NCBI GenBank assembly: GCA_020796225.1
Contig: CM036765.1
Location: 35,802,066 to 35,866,065 of the forward strand
DNA length: 64,000 bases
Source: Arion vulgaris
Lineage: Eukaryota; Mollusca; Gastropoda; Stylommatophora; Arionidae
Direction: 5' to 3'
Part shown: positions 58,891-64,000 of the stretch, in pieces
Numbering within the stretch: the first letter of the stretch is position 1
Layout of the letters: each line of letters begins with the position of its first letter
The notes under the pieces: model-generated
The model's input: the letters and a program-made list of their open reading frames with translations, nothing else
Databases searched by the model: none
What the model was told of the DNA's origin: nothing
Position numbers and translations under genes: made by a program

Positions 58891-61800
58891 TTAATGAAGC
58901 CCATGAACACCTCCTTCTATTTGAGCCGAGGTTGTTCTTTTCTCAAACTTTAATTCTCCACCATACATCATAGATCTGAAAGCAGAAACATAAATATGAT
59001 GTAAAGAAATGGTACCTGACTTGCAACACAGCTTTCTTTTAACTATGGGTGAAATTATGTTTTAAATTCCCGAAACTTGTCCAACAAATGCTAGTTCAGC
59101 TAAAATATGGTTGTTTTTTTATAAACTATGCTAGAAACTATATGAGCAAACAGTAAGAAATTTGCAATTTCTGAAGTAAATATTTCAACTTACTGAAGGC
59201 CATCAAGAAGAAAAATTAGAATAATACAGTTCAACTTTTGAATGTATATAGACAATCAATATAAGAACTCATAAATATTGCAAATGGGCACACATATTGC
59301 TGACTGGTCCGCAATATAATTATCATGATACTCGCATCATGAACAAAAAAATTACTTTTCCAGAAATATATCCCTTAAGTGGGTAAACAAAATGTAAGTC
59401 TAAGTAACTAATTAGTACTGCTGTTATATGATACTGTTTAAAAGAAATATTTTTTGAGGCTTCAATTTTCATTCTCCTTGACATTTCTACTGATTGTGAA
59501 CATTCTTCTCTTAATTTCTCTTGAAGCATAAGGCATCAACAAATTTTCCCCAACCAGATCTGTCTTGAGCATGCTGGGTAAGTTCATTCCAGGTCACTCA
59601 CGCATCTTTTATTTTTCTGTCTACAGTTTGACTCTGAGTCTAAGTCTTCGCCAACTCCTATATCTGCCTGGATTCCATTTCAGAGCCCCATGTGGGTATC
59701 TGGTCTGCATTTTTAATGTATGTCCCAACAAACAGCTTTAAATAAGAAACAGTACATAAATTTACAAATCAAATATTTCTTCCAATCCAGTACTTGGGTA
59801 AGAAAATCATTGGATAAGAAAATGAATGAGTGAAGTAATTATGTACTCCTGTATCACTATCCGAAGTGATATCAGCAAATTATATTCGTAGTTTGGTGCT
59901 TATATTGAGCTTTCTGACACCTGTCTGTTAGGTATAAATAAGCTCTCAAAGCCTTCCCTATAACCAATCACATCTAGGAAATCCAATCAAAAATTTTCAC
60001 ATGCAAGCAATATCCGAGACGTACCTGAGAATTGACAAACTTTTTGCCCCAATATCTTGACAACCATGTTGAATTCCCGCAATAAGATAAGGCATGAACT
60101 TGTGAATAGAACCCTTGTCAACAATTGAGCCAGATACACCCTGTGCAACTTTAATTTTGTCACTCTCACTGAACCAAACAGGATAAAGATATTACAAAAT
60201 CTGAATCAATCTGCTTCAATAAGAACACTTCACAAGAGTACTTCACTACTACTAACAACAAGAAAAATGTGGTATCTCAAACTTTAAAAAAAAAAGATCA
60301 CCAATGTAATTTTGCTAGTCAAATAATATTACATAATCTTCATAAGATTAACCAGAATATCATCATACAAAGTTGTATTTAACATTATGTTTACTGATTG
60401 ATAGGATAATCATCATTGCACTTCGGTGATTAACCATGAGTGCTCTGATCTCTGCCTTACACAGGAAGATCTCAGCAGCAGTTCCTGAACCCTGAAGCAC
60501 CGGCGAGGATCTTCAATGTATTATTTAATATTATGTTTATACGGGTATCAGCGAACATGCTCAAAATATATATATATATTTTTTTTTTGGTAGTCACACT
60601 GTTACCAGGCTGTTAGTGTTGTGCTATTTTTGTTTTTGTGCTGCTCTAGTGGCTTAGGTGATAGTTATATTTGCTATTTTTGACAGAATTATGCTATCTA
60701 ACTTTTTTATGGACTTGCTCTTGCCTTCTTTCCTGGTGTTCTATTGTAGAAGTTTCAGTATACAGTGGAGTTTGGCCGCAGTCTTATTAGGTTGTCAAAA
60801 CACTTCATTCTTTATTTTATTCAATATAAATTAAGCAAGGCTCTGTTCAAACTTTCTTTTTTATGCTGATGTTGGTGATTGTCTTTTCTGGTGTTGTTGG
60901 TAAAAGATAATTCTTGTAACAATCAAAAAAGAATTGCAACTAAAGATAAGTATTTTTCTGTTCACAATATGACAAGTAGCTACGGGACAGAGAACATTTC
61001 AATGTATGATTTACAACAAGTTTTGATGCTTCATTCCAATTTTTTTTTTAAACTGACTACATAAAATTGTACTTTGTAAAACAAACTGTTGAAGCCAGAC
61101 CAATACTTGAGGATCTAAACTACAAGTGACTCTAAGTTGGTATCACCTCTATGGCGATGACACCGATAGTAAAGAATGCAAGCCTTCATGCAAAAACTAG
61201 TCAGAAGTGCCATACCAGGTGCCCTGTCTATGCCTGAATTCATAGCAGTGAATGCAAGAAGAAGACTTTTGGAAGCTATGGTAGTTATTCTACACGGAGC
61301 TTAGAAATAATGAAATTGCTATTATTTGTAACTCAGATAATAAAAAAGGTACTGTACAATTCTACATAGAGATGGAGTCCATGAGAAGAGTCAACTGTCA
61401 TATACTAGTAAATATAAGTGCTATTTACTACAACTATAACTACTGCAACAAATATGGACAAATATGTCCACTATCCCTGTTCAGGTTTGCCTCCATCTCA
61501 TTTCTCTTACAACAGTACAGATCAAACAAGATGTCTATATAAATATTGACTCTATGAAGCTTTCACTTGCTCTGTTGTGAGTACTTTGTTGTGACACTCC
61601 CAATATCTTTGTACTGGCTTACTTCTTTATACCTTCTTTAATGTCTGACCCTCTACCAACCAGTCTGAAGCATGTATATACTATAATATTGGTAGTTTTA
61701 CAGTAATTGGATGTCCATGACAATGTTGCTGCTACTATACATCATTATGTTTAGTAAATCCTTTACAATACATAAACATATTTTTAACTCTGATCTACTG

Positions 61801-62205
61801 CAACATGTAAACTTGCCTTCGATCATGATCATGCTCAGCAGTAGAAGACTAAGATGGCTACGGCATGTGAGAAAAATGGACAATAGCCGCCCGCATACCA
61901 CAAAAAGTGTTGTTCTGTGAACGTTTGGAAGGAAAGACGCTCTAAGGCAGACCACTGCTCAGATATAAGGATGCCTGTACGGTCTCAATGAAGAACTTTT
62001 CTATTGTTCACAATAAATTGAAAAAAACTAACTCATGACAGAGTTATATGGAAATCAACATTGCACAAAGGTGCAGAATCTTTTGAAAAGAGATTTAGGG
62101 ACGAGCTGAAATGCAAGAGAGATATGCGCAAACTCAGAAGTTGGCATAGTAAAAAACACTTGCCAATCAACCGTCTGTAAAAACGAAAAACGGCTTATAT
62201 AGATA

Positions 62206-62253
<48 letters not shown>

Positions 62254-63323
62254 CTCCTATATGTCCTTCCACATATAGGTTTATAGGATCTACATAGGAT
62301 CTAAGCTGGGGATATTTTATAATTTAACAAAGTTTACATTAATGATGACAACCTACCTGAAGTATCGACTCTGTGATGCTTTGTGTTGCTGCATGGCATC
62401 TAGGGATCCCATACCTCTGAACTTCTTCAGACGAACTCCATCAGCAAAGAAGTATTCTCCTGGGGCCTCTGATGTTCCAGCTAACAAAGAACCCATCATC
62501 ACTGAGAAATAAATAGGACAATCATCAGAATCATGTACTTATTTAATTGACTAAAGTCAATGAAGATGATCTTTCATAGAAGTTACAATGAAGATCATCA
62601 TCATCAAATAGATGGTCCTAAGCAGAACTTTGCCCTCATAGCAGGCCTTAGGAATTTCTCTCTCTCATAGCCAGATGACCCACCTCTGCAGTCGTCATTC
62701 ATAAATCATCAGTTACATCCTGAATTCATCTTCTCTGAGGCCTGCCTCTTCTCTTTGCCTGGATACATCATTCCATAATGGTTTTCTCCAACCCTTTGTG
62801 TCTCTTTATAAGTCAAAAATATTTCAATTTTGTCATTCTTATTTGTAGCATCAACCAGTTTTCTTTGATTTTGGGTTCTTTCTGGATAGATTTATTTGTC
62901 TTATTTGCTGTTCATGATATACAGAGGACTCTTCTGTAACACTTATATTCAAAAGCACATGTTTTTTCACTACCTTGATAAATCTCCATGCTTCACAACC
63001 ATACTTTGCCACTGGAAATATGCATGCTCTTAGTATTCTGATCTTTGTTTGCCTTTCAGTTCCATCCTATACTGTTTTAGTTATTTAAATGTTTTGTACA
63101 GCCATGAAATCACCACTGACAAATAAACAAGAACATGGAATATGATAAAATTGTTTTTATGCATAAACATTGTGCTTACCTGTGGAAGCCCCTAAAGAAA
63201 GAGCTTTGATAATGTGTCCTACAGTAGATATGCCACCATCAGCAATCACAGGTACACCAAATCTGCGAGCATATTCTGCAACTTTGTATACTGCTGTACC
63301 CTGAGGTCGACCAACAGCCATTA
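58891..63323 (-). CDS. IMPDH: inosine-5'-monophosphate dehydrogenase, C-terminal exons (partial)
   Basis: The enzyme oxidises IMP to XMP with NAD+, the committed step of cytosolic guanine nucleotide synthesis. Four exons, all GT-AG and in phase: 63323-63180 ([38 protein letters not shown]), 62501-62357 ([37 protein letters not shown]), 60168-60025 ([32 protein letters not shown]), 58975-58891 ([30 protein letters not shown]). IADGG (phosphate-site loop) and MMGSLLA are conserved; [16 protein letters not shown] belongs to the mobile-flap region. The catalytic Cys loop and the CBS domains lie upstream, beyond base 64000, so only roughly the last quarter is here. The sequence resembles vertebrate type 1 and 2 enzymes equally well. 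The stop falls seven residues before the usual end (see 58361-58382). Introns carry LINE and SINE debris. Confidence 0.95.
60395..60515 (+). repeat. short dispersed repeat, copy 3
   Basis: gattgatagg, atcatcattgcacttcggtg, agatctcagcagcagttcct and caccggcgaggatc; partner of 13140-13255 and 18163-18297. In an IMP dehydrogenase intron. Confidence 0.65.
60595..60895 (-). mobile_element. LINE family A 3' fragment
   Basis: Collinear with 21166-21540 on the same strand (cacactgttaccaggctgtt; tgttctattgtagaag; tgctgatgttggtgattgtc). It has only one copy of the 36-bp stretch that is doubled at 21184-21243. Confidence 0.75.
60896..61824. other. IMP dehydrogenase intron, no feature recognised
   Basis: AT-rich; a faint LINE-like phrase near 61140-61310 could not be assigned. 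Confidence 0.4.
61825..62170 (+). mobile_element. LINE 3' end fragment
   Basis: Codons [18 protein letters not shown], then shifted RYKDACT-type codons and the end [18 protein letters not shown]. In an IMP dehydrogenase intron; relative of 49530-49665. Confidence 0.7.
62203..62252. repeat. (TA)n microsatellite
   Basis: About 24 TA units with one CA interruption. Confidence 0.9.
62605..63070 (-). mobile_element. LINE 3' part in an IMP dehydrogenase intron
   Basis: Minus-strand codons: [31 protein letters not shown], then after a break KEGLEKTIM-type and [21 protein letters not shown] relics. Shifts are present. Confidence 0.75.
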
Positions 63324-63429
63324 CTGGTAGATGTGAAAAGTTGCCAAATGTAATTCAAAACAAAACTATCACAGTCACATAGAAACATACCAAGAAACTT
63401 ATTTTAAAGTTTAAATAAATTTGGTAACA

Positions 63430-63560
63430 TAGCTGTTGTTGCAGTTCCGCCTGTGTGGTGCCAGGGCCACCAGGAAGCAAAGAATAGCACCACTGCAACC
63501 TACAATGCATGTCGTAAGAGGTGACTCATGTGGGCCATTGGGATGCTACCCTTGTAAATA
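63430..63560 (-). repeat. dispersed repeat with GTGGTTCTATTC-like core, fragment
   Basis: Contains ggtgccagggccaccaggaa, gcaaagaatagcaccactgc and gtcgtaagaggtgact; related to 15515-15625 and 29690-30175. It lies between the first IMP dehydrogenase exon of the window and the window end, where no further exon was found. Confidence 0.5.
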
Positions 63561-64000
63561 AAAAGCATTGCCGAAATTGGATGTGCTGACCTACTTGTAG
63601 GCGCATAACTGGCACAGAGTACAATCGCTCTTAGGCTCAGATCACATATAAATCACACAAGTGGTCAATATGGAGTGTTCAGAGAAGAAGAAGTTGCAGT
63701 TCCTTATGTAAATAAGCATTGACAAAATGTAATTTTTTTCTTGACAAATAGTGGCTGTGTGTGTTTGAGACATTGACAGAGATTTCTTTGACCGTCTTAA
63801 GTGTCAAATGAAGTATCTATATGATCTTGAGGACACATTTTGTTGAATCTTCTAACACATGTGTGTTGACAGAGTTACTGGTTTGCTTTGCAATCTTAGG
63901 ATAATGAGAGGAATTCCTGTTATCCAGACACTTCCATCAACCGAGTTGTAAATAATGACCTGATTAAAGTTAGAAAAAGTGAGATATCAAGAACTAAAAA

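Noticed and set aside
63324..64000. Further upstream IMP dehydrogenase exon
   Set aside because: No codons for the expected preceding segment (active-site loop region) were found on the minus strand; it must lie beyond the window.

Overview
The window is eukaryotic (animal) nuclear DNA: low GC, genes split by GT-AG introns, 3' ends of many non-LTR retrotransposons (LINEs), tRNA-derived SINEs, MITEs and an exceptional load of tandem repeats. Secreted one-domain fibrinogen-related proteins in a local cluster, together with many non-LTR elements and minisatellites, fit a marine or freshwater invertebrate, perhaps a mollusc or other lophotrochozoan. No feature here fixes the phylum, and a crustacean is not excluded.

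Host genes. Two loci hold host coding sequence. (1) Positions 1770-39993, + strand: three paralogous genes for secreted fibrinogen-related-domain (FReD) proteins. Each has a short signal-peptide exon ending in phase 1, a long repeat-filled intron and one exon carrying the whole FReD. Copy 1 (1770-4176) and copy 3 (34785-39993) look intact. Copy 2 (23563-28446) keeps a clean signal exon and a clean C-terminal half, but its N-terminal half is broken by frame shifts and stops. (2) Positions 58361-63323, - strand: the last exons of IMP dehydrogenase (GMP synthesis); the rest of the gene lies beyond base 64000. An in-frame TAA sits exactly before the codons for the conserved C-terminal tail, which is found in a further exon 0.5 kb downstream.

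Repeats. The largest blocks are a 4.7-kb 21/22-bp satellite (5367-10097), a 3-kb chain of related 51-, 45- and 32-bp repeats (30840-34020) and a 4-kb 73-bp satellite (42961-46925). Smaller arrays have periods from 14 to 79 bp. LINE remnants of several families, nearly all 5'-truncated, fill introns and intergenic DNA. Four SINE insertions, two nested LINE insertions and three MITEs can be delimited by direct repeats.

Main observation. Several tandem arrays are internal pieces of LINE coding sequence amplified in place: the array unit translates as part of the LINE protein and the same LINE continues on both sides. Examples are the 73-bp array (about 54 copies), the 67-bp array (about 13), the 36-bp array (about 14), the 29-bp array (about 5), the 79-bp array (4 copies of the reverse-transcriptase GVRQGCVLS region), and two-copy duplications of 72, 36 and 20 bp in other LINE copies. 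Read together they look like stages of satellite birth from dead LINEs.
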